In this document: positions 1 through 5,891 of the stretch, one piece after another
How the letters are laid out: the number at the start of each line of letters is the position of its first letter
How positions within the stretch are numbered: position 1 is the stretch's first letter
Assembly: GCA_020846515.1 (NCBI GenBank)
Contig: JADLDX010000825.1
Location: 1 to 8,999 of the forward strand
Direction: 5' to 3'
DNA: 8,999 nucleotides
DNA from: Pirellulaceae bacterium
GTDB taxonomy: Bacteria > Planctomycetota > Planctomycetia > Pirellulales > Pirellulaceae
Notes under the pieces: model-generated
Databases searched by the model: none
What the model was told of the DNA's origin: nothing
What the model saw: only the letters and a program-made list of their open reading frames with translations
Made by a program: the position numbers and the translations under genes

Positions 1-817
1 CTTCCAACCACCAGCGATCACGCAGCGCAAACAGGTCGGGCGCCATCGTGCTCAGACCCAGCAGGTAGTCACTGCCATACATAACCATGTCGATGGCCAG
101 GTCATTACCGGTCAATACGCGGAACTCAGGTCGTACCTGATCGCGCACCGCCAGGCGTTGCCACTCCAGTTGCCGATCGAGCGAACTGTGCTTGGCACCC
201 ATCAACTGTGGAATCGTTATCCACTGGCGATAAAAGTCCAGCGAATAGATTTTGCCAAACGGTGCGAACATGGTACCCAATTCAAAACCGATAAACTGCT
301 GGGTATGCCTGCCCAGTTCCGCGTAGGCGGCCAACAGTTCCGCATCGGGCAAGCTGGTCAAACCGAACGATTGAAAGATAACCGGAGTACCACCGTGTTG
401 CTGAATCGAATCGATTTGCTGTAGATAAGCCTCACGTTCCCAAGGCGCTCCGGCCGAGTCGCCCACAAAGGCACCCGCGACGAACATGCGGCCACCAGAG
501 AGCTCTTGGGTCACCGCCAGTACCTGCACGCGCGTCGCTTCATCGATCAGATTGGCGTAGCCAGTGTCCATGTTCACCGCTGGGTACAAACCCGCGTCAA
601 AGGTGCGCGACACGTGCTGGCGGAAGCCGGCCCAGTCGATGTCACCAGTTTCGGTGAAGGGCAATAAAATGGCCGACATCCCGAGGATTTTGCGTCGCGT
701 CTGCCACGCGGGGACTTGTTCGATCGACCAGGTCGAACCGCTGGAACGTTCAGCCGACTGATTTGGCGATTGAGCCGCGGATGCCTGATTTGAGGATGAT
801 TGAGTTGCGGATGACAT
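1..817 (-). CDS. DapA-like (dihydrodipicolinate synthase family) TIM-barrel protein, C-terminus outside the window
   Basis: I translated this reading frame by hand; it stays open for 272 codons and runs off the left edge. The start is the ATG at 817-815. The first ~40 residues are Ser/Gln/Ala-rich and probably disordered. The barrel begins near residue 44 with [19 protein letters not shown], which matches the usual opening of the family (a T/S-P-F strand, then G-x-I-D). MGAKHSSLD at 206-214 sits where DapA-type enzymes carry G-(I/V)-K-D-S-S, so Lys209 is the probable Schiff-base lysine. The Tyr of the usual Y-N-x-P motif is not visible: the matching stretch reads [12 protein letters not shown] (177-188). 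This argues against true dihydrodipicolinate synthase and for another pyruvate- or keto-acid-type lyase or aldolase, or a divergent member. Substrate and pathway cannot be told. It is divergent from the phosphatase-like gene at 904. Confidence 0.8.
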   Translation of the reverse strand, partial: MSSATQSSSNQASAAQSPNQSAERSSGSTWSIEQVPAWQTRRKILGMSAILLPFTETGDIDWAGFRQHVSRTFDAGLYPAVNMDTGYANLIDEATRVQVLAVTQELSGGRMFVAGAFVGDSAGAPWEREAYLQQIDSIQQHGGTPVIFQSFGLTSLPDAELLAAYAELGRHTQQFIGFELGTMFAPFGKIYSLDFYRQWITIPQLMGAKHSSLDRQLEWQRLAVRDQVRPEFRVLTGNDLAIDMVMYGSDYLLGLSTMAPDLFALRDRWWLE

Positions 818-903
818 AGCCTGTGACTTGCATAGAATGGGGTAGTTGTGCGAGTCCTTCAGACTACCATAAACCATTGTCTTTTGCCTGCGGAGCGGTC
901 CCG
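818..903. promoter_or_regulatory. Divergent intergenic spacer between the DapA-like and phosphatase-like genes
   Basis: This 86-bp gap separates two outward-facing starts and must hold the promoters of both genes unless they lie inside coding sequence. A TAGAAT hexamer at 833-838 resembles a -10 box for the plus strand, but there is no acceptable -35 box 16-18 bp upstream. The promoter role is therefore inferred from gene arrangement only. Confidence 0.35.
892..895 (+). promoter_or_regulatory. Shine-Dalgarno-like GGAG that decides the GTG start at 904
   Basis: GGAG ends 8 nt before GTG 904, a normal spacing. It favours this start over the longer options in the same frame (GTG 823, TTG 877), which would add residues unlike the family. 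It is the clearest ribosome binding site in the window. Confidence 0.5.
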
Positions 904-1329
904 GTGTCACGACTTCTGTTTCTCTGTTCGGGTAACTATTACCGTAGCCGTTACGCGGAAATCCTGTTCAATCATCTGGCTCGCCAGCAAGGCGTGGCGT
1001 GGACCGCAGACTCGCGCGGTTTCCGCCTGAGCCCAAATAATGTAGGAAAAATCTCCCAGCACACGGCCGAGGCGTGCCAGCGTCAGCAGCTTGCCTACGA
1101 CCCAGACCGCGGGCCCGCGGTCGTGATGGAAGCCGATTTTCAAGCGGCTGATCGAGTGATTGCCGTGAAAGAGACGGAGCATCGACCGATGATGCGCCAG
1201 CGATTCCCAGAGTGGGAGAATAAGATCGAGTATTGGGAAATCGATGACATCGACTGCGCCACGCCCGACGTCGCCCTCGTAAAGCTGGCCGAAAAAGTGC
1301 AGGCCGTCGTCAGCGAATGCTCTTCGTAG
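904..1329 (+). CDS. Low-molecular-weight protein tyrosine phosphatase family protein
   Basis: From GTG 904 the protein has 141 residues, close to the ~150 typical of the family. It opens with [18 protein letters not shown], where C8-x5-R14-S15 is the phosphate-binding loop: Cys8 the nucleophile, Arg14 the phosphate clamp. The loop differs from classic LMW-PTPs (C-x-G-N-x-C-R-S-P): the second Cys is Tyr13 and the Pro after R-S is Arg16. The general acid, normally in a D-P loop near residue 115-130, is probably one of D114, D115 or D117 in [11 protein letters not shown]; no D-P pair is present. Likely role: cytosolic phosphatase acting on phosphotyrosine or a small phosphorylated compound; the real substrate is unknown. 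An arsenate-reductase-like role is less likely because the extra redox cysteines are absent. The stop codon is followed one base later by the repeat block. Confidence 0.82.
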   Translation: MSRLLFLCSGNYYRSRYAEILFNHLARQQGVAWTADSRGFRLSPNNVGKISQHTAEACQRQQLAYDPDRGPAVVMEADFQAADRVIAVKETEHRPMMRQRFPEWENKIEYWEIDDIDCATPDVALVKLAEKVQAVVSECSS

Positions 1330-1330
1330 C

Positions 1331-1642
1331 CGCGTCGCTCCGCGACCCGTAGACGAATCGCTCCGCGACTCGTCCATGTAGGCGAATCGCTCCGCGACTC
1401 GCGTCCCTTCCTCCGTGGGTCTGTATTTCCTTGCTTGTCCGTGGTCGTTGGCATTGCTCTGCTTTGAATTGCACAGGATTGGATCGACGAGTCGCGGAGC
1501 GATTCGTCCACGTAGGCGAATCGCTCCGCGACTCGCGCCCCTTCCACCGAGGTCCTGTATTTCCTTGCTTGTCGGTGGTCTTTGGCGTTGCTCTGCTTTG
1601 AATTGCACAGGATTGGATGGACGCGGCGCGGAGCGATTCGTC
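1331..1642. repeat. Intergenic repeat block: six copies of a 19-bp inverted-repeat core and a tandem 134-bp unit
   Basis: The core CGAATCGCTCCGCGACTCG occurs on the plus strand perfectly at 1354-1372, 1383-1401 and 1517-1535, and with three changes at 1331-1349. Its reverse complement is perfect at 1488-1506 and has two changes at 1622-1640. Two units (about 1367-1508 and 1501-1642) align at a constant offset of 134 bp with only scattered substitutions and no gaps. Each has a core at its left end, an inverted core at its right end and a unique middle that includes TGCTCTGCTTTGAATTGCAC. This is the architecture of a small terminal-inverted-repeat (MITE- or BIME-like) element duplicated in tandem. 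No transposase is nearby. Open frames through the block only translate the repeats and are not believable genes. Confidence 0.85.
1488..1535. repeat. Perfect 19-bp stem-loop at the junction of the two 134-bp units
   Basis: The inverted core at 1488-1506 and the direct core at 1517-1535 are exact reverse complements separated by 10 bases. The strand can fold into a 19-bp stem, extendable by one T-G and one C-G pair to leave a six-base loop. No T-run follows, so it is not a standard intrinsic terminator. It could still block RNA decay or transcription on either strand. Confidence 0.7.
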
Positions 1643-1747
1643 TACTCAAATCAGCTTTCTTGCATCGGACACCCGAACGGCCAGTCTTTCGTCTAGAATA
1701 GACCGCGAATTCCTCTTCTCTCTGACGGGTACAACGAGAACATTAGC
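1643..1747 (+). other. Leader region of the MoxR gene
   Basis: This 105-bp non-repetitive stretch between the repeat block and the MoxR start must carry its promoter if the gene is transcribed alone. TAGAAT at 1694-1699 resembles a -10 box, without a convincing -35. GAG at 1736-1738, 9 nt before the ATG, is at most a weak ribosome binding site. Nothing else is recognisable. Confidence 0.3.
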
Positions 1748-2758
1748 ATGAGCAATGTGGCGGAACAAATGCAGCAGCAGGCCGATGAATTTCGCACACG
1801 CTATAAAGCAGTGCGGGATGAAATTGGCAAAACAATCGTGGGACATGACGATATTGTGCACGGTGTGCTGACCAGCATGTTTGTCGGCGGCCATTGCCTG
1901 CTGGAAGGCGTGCCGGGGTTAGGTAAAACAATGCTCGTCCGCACGTTGGCGGAAACGTTGAGCCTCGAGTTTAATCGTATTCAGTTTACGCCTGACCTCA
2001 TGCCCGCCGACATTTTGGGCACGAACATGATTGCCGAAAATGAGCAGGGACGGCGGGTGTTCGAGTTTCAAAAGGGACCGATCTTTACCCAGATCTGTCT
2101 GGCCGATGAAATCAATCGCGCCACTCCCAAGACGCAGTCGGCCTTGTTGGAGACCATGCAAGAAGGCACGGTAACGGTCGCCGGTAACCGTTATGAACTG
2201 GGCAAGCCGTTCTTTGTACTGGCCACACAGAATCCGATCGAGCAAGAAGGCACCTATCCTCTGCCTGAAGCTCAATTGGATCGCTTCTTGTTTAAACTGG
2301 TCGTCGGTTATTCGTCGCGCGATGAACTCAATACGATCGTCGATCGCACCACGCGCGGTACGAAAATCATCACCGATAAGATCATGGACGGTGTGGAGAT
2401 TCGCAAATGGCAAGCGCTGGTTCGCGAAGTGATCTTGGCCAAACATGTGCAGGATTACATCGTACGCTTGATTCTGGCCACACACCCAGAAGGCCCGCTG
2501 GCGCAAGACATTACCAACCAATATGTGCGTTGGGGCAGTAGCCCACGCGGGGCACAAACACTAGCCCTGGCGGCCAAGGTGCGCGCTCTGTTGGACGGTC
2601 GATACAACGTCAGCTTCGAAGACATTCGACGCGTGTTCTTGCCCAGCTTGCGTCACCGCGTACTGCTGAACTTCGAAGCCCAAGCCGAGGGCGTCGAAGT
2701 TGATCAAGTGCTACTGGAGATTCTACAAAAAGTCGCCGAAAAGTCCGACGAATCCTAA
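1748..2758 (+). CDS. MoxR-family AAA+ ATPase
   Basis: A complete 336-residue protein, normal for the family. Visible motifs in order: Walker A GVPGLGKT (54-61), a family-typical QFTPDLMPADILGT stretch (79-92), Walker B ICLADEIN (116-123), sensor 1 in ATQNP (Asn162), arginine-finger candidate Arg179 in EAQLDRF, and sensor 2 in GSSPRGAQ (Arg267). The C-terminal lid domain follows to the end. All residues needed to bind and hydrolyse ATP look intact. MoxR ATPases act as cytosolic chaperones that help mature or activate partner proteins, commonly using vWA-domain partners. The usual following genes (DUF58, transglutaminase-like, vWA/Bat proteins) are absent here; the next gene is convergent on the other strand. 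Its client therefore cannot be inferred from context. Confidence 0.93.
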   Translation: MSNVAEQMQQQADEFRTRYKAVRDEIGKTIVGHDDIVHGVLTSMFVGGHCLLEGVPGLGKTMLVRTLAETLSLEFNRIQFTPDLMPADILGTNMIAENEQGRRVFEFQKGPIFTQICLADEINRATPKTQSALLETMQEGTVTVAGNRYELGKPFFVLATQNPIEQEGTYPLPEAQLDRFLFKLVVGYSSRDELNTIVDRTTRGTKIITDKIMDGVEIRKWQALVREVILAKHVQDYIVRLILATHPEGPLAQDITNQYVRWGSSPRGAQTLALAAKVRALLDGRYNVSFEDIRRVFLPSLRHRVLLNFEAQAEGVEVDQVLLEILQKVAEKSDES

Positions 2759-2776
2759 ACCTTTCTGCTCGCAGTA

Positions 2777-2800
2777 AGCAAGCATCCAATGATGCTTGCT
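2777..2800. repeat. Perfect 10-bp hairpin between convergent genes
   Basis: AGCAAGCATC (2777-2786) and GATGCTTGCT (2791-2800) are exact reverse complements around the loop CAAT. It lies 18 bp after the MoxR stop, and the right arm overlaps the first heptamer of the adjacent array. No T-tract follows on either strand, so a factor-independent terminator role is possible but unproven. A bidirectional 3'-end role suits the position. Confidence 0.6.
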
Positions 2801-2845
2801 AACTGCTAACTGCTAACAGCTAACCGCTAACAGCTAACCGCTAAC
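2797..2845. repeat. Seven tandem heptamers NGCTAAC
   Basis: Seven uninterrupted 7-bp units occur: TGCTAAC three times, then AGCTAAC, CGCTAAC, AGCTAAC, CGCTAAC. Only the first base varies. The array ends six bases from the stop codon of the beta-helix gene, so it would lie in that gene's 3' untranslated region. The pattern resembles the short tandem heptamers known from cyanobacterial intergenic regions, but no relationship is claimed. The copy number may vary between strains through slippage. Confidence 0.85.
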
Positions 2846-2851
2846 TGCTGC

Positions 2852-4204
2852 CTACTGAAATTTATTCCCACTGCCACCTTCGACGAGGATGGGTGTAAAC
2901 TTCTTCGTCTTGTCGGCTTGGCTGATCAGGCAACCGCTGATCAAGCTGTCGCTGACGTTCTTAGCCAGAATGCCAGCGTTATCGCAGTCCAGAATGGTCG
3001 AGCCGCTGATGTTCATTCGGCGACAGTTCTCCAGTACCAGGCCAGCCGGCGAATTCCAAACATGGGCGATGTGTAAACCGGATAAGGTACAGTCTTCACA
3101 GTTGCGCAGGAGCAAAACGTTCGTGGTCTTTAGCGCGGTACCATAACCGTAACGAGGATTGCGATCGAAGCTGTTGGGACCGATCACGATGTGCGAAGAT
3201 TCTTCGACCAGTAGATTGTGTTGGTAACCCATCCAGAATGTATTGCCCGTCAAAGTCACGCCTCGACAGTTATTCAAGTGAACATTGGTGGCAACGTCGC
3301 TGAGCACATTGCCGGTGATGGCCACGTGACCTTCGCGGTTGGGCATGCCTTGCGCTGTTTGGCTGCGCCCCAAGATGCGGATGTTACACGAGTCGGGACC
3401 TTCAGAGTTGTGTTGCAGTGTACAGCCGCTGATGGCTACTTCGGCGGTGCCTGCCGAACTCTCGCGGCAATCGATCAGCACGTTGGCCGTGGGCTCGGTA
3501 TCGCGACTCATGTTGCTTTCGATATCACAGCCGCTGATATGAATGTTGCGGACGTTGCCTTTGCGAGACACAATGCCACCACCATCGCAATAACTGATGT
3601 GACAACCCACAATATTGGATTGATGGAGATTGACATTGTCGTAATAAATTCCAATGCCTTTGTTCTCATAAATATGACACGCATCGATGAGGACGTTGCG
3701 ATTGCTGCCGGCCAGATGGATGCCATGCTTTAGCTTTCGCAGATGCACGCGCGACACGGTCATCGCCATCGTGCCACGAGCTTCGATGCCTACCGCTTCA
3801 GCATGTTGGCCTTCGACGGCCAGTCGTTCAATTATCGGCATACGTTCGTTCAGCCACACGCCTGGTGCAAACCCAGCCGGGTCAGCGGATCGTTCATGAG
3901 TGCCGACCAATCGAATAGCCGGTCCGGGCGCATTCATGATCAAAGTCACCGGACCATCACCCATAATCTGGCAGTATTCGCTATCGGCCAACTTGACAAC
4001 TAACGACTTATCCAGGCGATAACGACCACGCGGGATATTCAACGAACCCTTCCCCGCGTCCAAGGCCGCTTGTAAAAATCCGCTGGCATCAGCCTGGCCA
4101 TTCGCCACGGAGAGCAACCGCTGACGCTCAGGTGTATCACCCGCGCTGACCAGTGTTGCCGTTAAAAAGAACCACGTTGCGAGCCAGCCGGATAGATGTT
4201 TCAT
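2852..4204 (-). CDS. Secreted right-handed parallel beta-helix protein (pectate-lyase-like fold)
   Basis: I start at ATG 4204-4202 (450 residues) because it begins directly with a signal peptide: MKH, a hydrophobic core to about residue 19, and a VSA cleavage site before Gly22. The frame is open to ATG 4273, but that start would place 23 residues before the signal. After the signal, SGFLQAALDAGKG and IPRGRYRLDKSL (41-68) match the N-terminal cap of pectate-lyase-superfamily helices. About ten coils follow, with repeated turns such as VGCHISY, ISGCDIES, ISGCTLQH, ITGNVLSD, LTGNTFWM, ISGSTILD and ISGCLISQ. Several coils put Cys at the same position, suggesting a stacked cysteine ladder. The fold is used by polysaccharide lyases, epimerases, glycosidases and non-enzymatic surface proteins; I see no family-defining catalytic set. 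A role with extracellular polysaccharide is plausible but unproven. It is downstream of the phosphorylase gene by 227 bp. Confidence 0.82.
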   Translation of the reverse strand: MKHLSGWLATWFFLTATLVSAGDTPERQRLLSVANGQADASGFLQAALDAGKGSLNIPRGRYRLDKSLVVKLADSEYCQIMGDGPVTLIMNAPGPAIRLVGTHERSADPAGFAPGVWLNERMPIIERLAVEGQHAEAVGIEARGTMAMTVSRVHLRKLKHGIHLAGSNRNVLIDACHIYENKGIGIYYDNVNLHQSNIVGCHISYCDGGGIVSRKGNVRNIHISGCDIESNMSRDTEPTANVLIDCRESSAGTAEVAISGCTLQHNSEGPDSCNIRILGRSQTAQGMPNREGHVAITGNVLSDVATNVHLNNCRGVTLTGNTFWMGYQHNLLVEESSHIVIGPNSFDRNPRYGYGTALKTTNVLLLRNCEDCTLSGLHIAHVWNSPAGLVLENCRRMNISGSTILDCDNAGILAKNVSDSLISGCLISQADKTKKFTPILVEGGSGNKFQ

Positions 4205-4431
4205 GGTGGGAACTTTGCTGGGGAGGTGTGTCGGTGGGAATAGAGAGTGGTTGAACGAGTGCATTGTACTCAAGCTGACCAGCCTTCGCTCGACGGCTCG
4301 CGCGTGTCTGTTTACTGTTTAAACGCAATACCGTTCACATTTAAGCGGAGCAGCGCAAGCTGCCCGGTGTTTCACCGAGATAAACCAGGCAGAACCGGAC
4401 GGCTCGCGCCGATTCCGCTTTAAGTACAAAA
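4205..4431. other. Spacer between phosphorylase and beta-helix genes
   Basis: This 227-bp gap between two minus-strand genes should hold the beta-helix promoter. It contains the 83-bp palindrome at 4341-4423. It also holds a second copy of the 12-mer GACGGCTCGCGC at 4292-4303, identical to 4398-4409 inside the palindrome, which suggests a remnant of a related element. No believable open reading frame and no clear ribosome binding site before 4204 were seen. Confidence 0.5.
4341..4423. repeat. 83-bp imperfect palindrome with nested hairpins
   Basis: The left arm (4341-4368) aligns with the reverse complement of the right arm (4394-4423) at 23 of 28 positions with two single-base gaps. Of the five mismatches, all are transitions. 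Each arm holds its own small hairpin: GCAGC-GCAA-GCTGC (4350-4363) on the left and CGGC-TCGC-GCCG (4400-4411) on the right. A third hairpin, CGGTG-TTT-CACCG (4365-4377), sits between them. The sequence can thus fold either as one long hairpin or as an outer stem (AAGCGGA with TCCGCTT) carrying three small hairpins. It lies 8 bp past the phosphorylase stop. It resembles REP/BIME or MITE-type elements; a terminator or structured RNA is also possible. Confidence 0.7.
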
Positions 4432-5724
4432 TCACAGGGGTACGATCAGGGGCGTGGCCGTTGGCGCGCCTGGGGCGATCACGATGGCTTGTTCAACTAA
4501 GTGTCTGGCAACAGAGAGCTTCTCAACATCGCCGGCGGATCGATCGGCGGCGAAGATATTCACGATAGGTTGGCCGGCTGATATGTGTTCGCCAACACGG
4601 ACTAACATCTCCAGACCAACTGCGTGATCGATGGCTTGTCCCATCGACTTGCGGCCGCCACCCAGTTCGATAATTGCCTGTCCTAGCAATCGGCCATGGA
4701 TGGCATGAATGTAACCTGTGTTGCCTGCACAAACCGTATGCGTCATGGCCAGCGGCAATCGATCCAGGTAAACACCGCCCTGATATTCCACCATCTTTTT
4801 CAGACGCGTTAACGGTCGTCCACTCTCGACCTCACTGAGTAACTTCATTTCGGCGCTGGCTAAATCCGAGGCACGCTGCGTCGCCACCAACAGTTCACTA
4901 CATAATCGCAAGGTCACTGACCCCAGCGGACTGGACGTATGGCACTCCAAGACCTCAATCGCTTCGTTGATTTCGCACGCGTTCCCGACCATGCGCCCCA
5001 GCGGTTGGTGCATGGCTGTTAACACGGCTGATGTGCTCAGGCCGTCGTTGCGTCCACTGGCGACCAGGCTTTCGGCCAGTCGCAGTGCGTCAGAAATGTT
5101 TTGCATGAAGGCAGCGCTGCCAAACTTAACGTCCAGCACCAACGCGTCCAGCGACTCGGCCAACTTTTTGGACATGATGCTAGCCGTAATCAACGGAATC
5201 GATTCAACGGTTCCCGTGACATCCCGAAGTGCGTACAGTTTGCGATCCGCCGGAGCGATATCCGGTGTCGTGCCGGTGATGACACAGCCGATGGCTCGCA
5301 ATTGATCCGTGATCTCTTGGCTGGTCAAATTGGTACGGTAACCTGGGAAGGCTTCTAGCTTGTCCAGAGTCCCACCGGTGATCCCCAAGCCGCGGCCGCT
5401 GAGCATCGGGACATCCAGTTCAAAACAGGCCAGCAGTGGGGCCAGAATAACAGAGGGCGAATCCCCCAGACCGCCGGTGGAATGCTTGTCCACGCGAGGC
5501 CGGTCGCTGGCGCGTGGCAGTCGAGAACCACTGTTGAGCATCGCGGCGGTTAAGACCGACGTTTCTTTGGCCGTCATACCTCGACACACGACGGCCATGG
5601 CCCAGGCCGCCATCTGATAATCGGCCACTTCGCCCGATACAAAGCCGGTGATCATCGACTCGATCTCGGTCGGCAAGTGCTCGCCACCGTCACGTTTGGT
5701 TGCAATGATAGCAGCAGGAACCAT
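4432..5724 (-). CDS. deoA: Thymidine phosphorylase / pyrimidine-nucleoside phosphorylase
   Basis: From ATG 5724-5722 the protein has 430 residues, matching family lengths of 430-440. The frame continues upstream to 5880, but those 52 residues lack family similarity and would intrude on the htrA promoter. The enzyme splits thymidine (and uridine in the Pdp type) with phosphate into base and (deoxy)ribose-1-phosphate in cytosolic pyrimidine salvage. Visible motifs: KHSTGGLGD (80-88), SGRGLGITGGTLDKLE (109-124), LYALRD (163-168) and SIMSKK (182-187). His81, Arg167, Ser182 and Lys186 match E. coli His85, Arg171, Ser186 and Lys190 at a constant offset of four. Ser109 and Thr119 match its phosphate-binding pair. 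Order: helical N-domain (1-65), catalytic alpha/beta domain, C-terminal PYNP_C-like domain (about 345-430). Other nucleoside-salvage genes (deoC, deoD, cdd) are not adjacent. deoA versus pdp cannot be settled by eye. Confidence 0.92.
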   Translation of the reverse strand: MVPAAIIATKRDGGEHLPTEIESMITGFVSGEVADYQMAAWAMAVVCRGMTAKETSVLTAAMLNSGSRLPRASDRPRVDKHSTGGLGDSPSVILAPLLACFELDVPMLSGRGLGITGGTLDKLEAFPGYRTNLTSQEITDQLRAIGCVITGTTPDIAPADRKLYALRDVTGTVESIPLITASIMSKKLAESLDALVLDVKFGSAAFMQNISDALRLAESLVASGRNDGLSTSAVLTAMHQPLGRMVGNACEINEAIEVLECHTSSPLGSVTLRLCSELLVATQRASDLASAEMKLLSEVESGRPLTRLKKMVEYQGGVYLDRLPLAMTHTVCAGNTGYIHAIHGRLLGQAIIELGGGRKSMGQAIDHAVGLEMLVRVGEHISAGQPIVNIFAADRSAGDVEKLSVARHLVEQAIVIAPGAPTATPLIVPL

Positions 5725-5891
5725 CTTGGCTCGTGTGAATTGAAGGTGCGGCCCGGCAAGTCTGGCCTTAGTAAAGCGGGGTAAGCGTGGTCGTTCGTGG
5801 GCTCTGTAGCGTATACAATAAGCAGAAGGTTTCCCAGTTGGGGTGCCTGACTGGTTAATGTGCCGAAACGGAAAACGCAAAGCGACTGACG
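5725..5891. promoter_or_regulatory. Divergent promoter spacer between phosphorylase and htrA
   Basis: This 167-bp gap lies between two outward-facing starts. The best plus-strand -10 candidate is TACAAT at 5814-5819, five of six matches to TATAAT, without a recognisable -35 at the right distance. No clear operator or long inverted repeat was seen. The promoter role is inferred from the gene arrangement. Confidence 0.4.

Noticed and set aside
833..838. Sigma70-type promoters at TAGAAT (833, 1694) and TACAAT (5814)
   Set aside because: Each -10-like hexamer lacks a convincing -35 at 16-18 bp; such hexamers are expected by chance.
823..903. Longer phosphatase start at GTG 823
   Set aside because: It would add 27 residues before a P-loop that normally lies within ten residues of the start; GTG 904 has a spaced GGAG.
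1331..1642. CRISPR-like array from the repeated 19-mers
   Set aside because: Copies occur in both orientations with irregular spacing, and the intervening sequence is itself duplicated.
907..1649. Long minus-strand open frames overlapping the phosphatase gene and the repeat block
   Set aside because: They translate the antisense of a recognised gene and the 19-bp repeats (recurring Arg/Ser-rich peptides) and show no family motifs.
1415..1696. 93-codon plus-strand frame in the repeat block
   Set aside because: It merely reads both copies of the 134-bp unit; no coding signature and no ribosome binding site.
1919..2557. 212-codon minus-strand frame inside moxR
   Set aside because: It is antisense to a confidently identified MoxR ATPase with intact motifs.
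2777..2800. Standard intrinsic terminator
   Set aside because: The stem is good, but no T-run follows it on either strand.
2797..2845. CRISPR-like array
   Set aside because: Units are 7 bp and contiguous with no spacers, and no cas gene is present.
3218..3733. 171-codon plus-strand frame inside the beta-helix gene
   Set aside because: Antisense shadow of a regular repeat protein; the apparent regularity comes from the beta-helix coils.
4341..4423. Integron attC site
   Set aside because: Imperfect palindrome of suitable size, but no GTTRRRY core at the end, no integrase and no gene-cassette array nearby.
5725..5880. N-terminal extension of the phosphorylase to an ATG at 5880
   Set aside because: The extra 52 residues are Arg/Pro-rich without family similarity; ATG 5724 gives the normal length and domain start.
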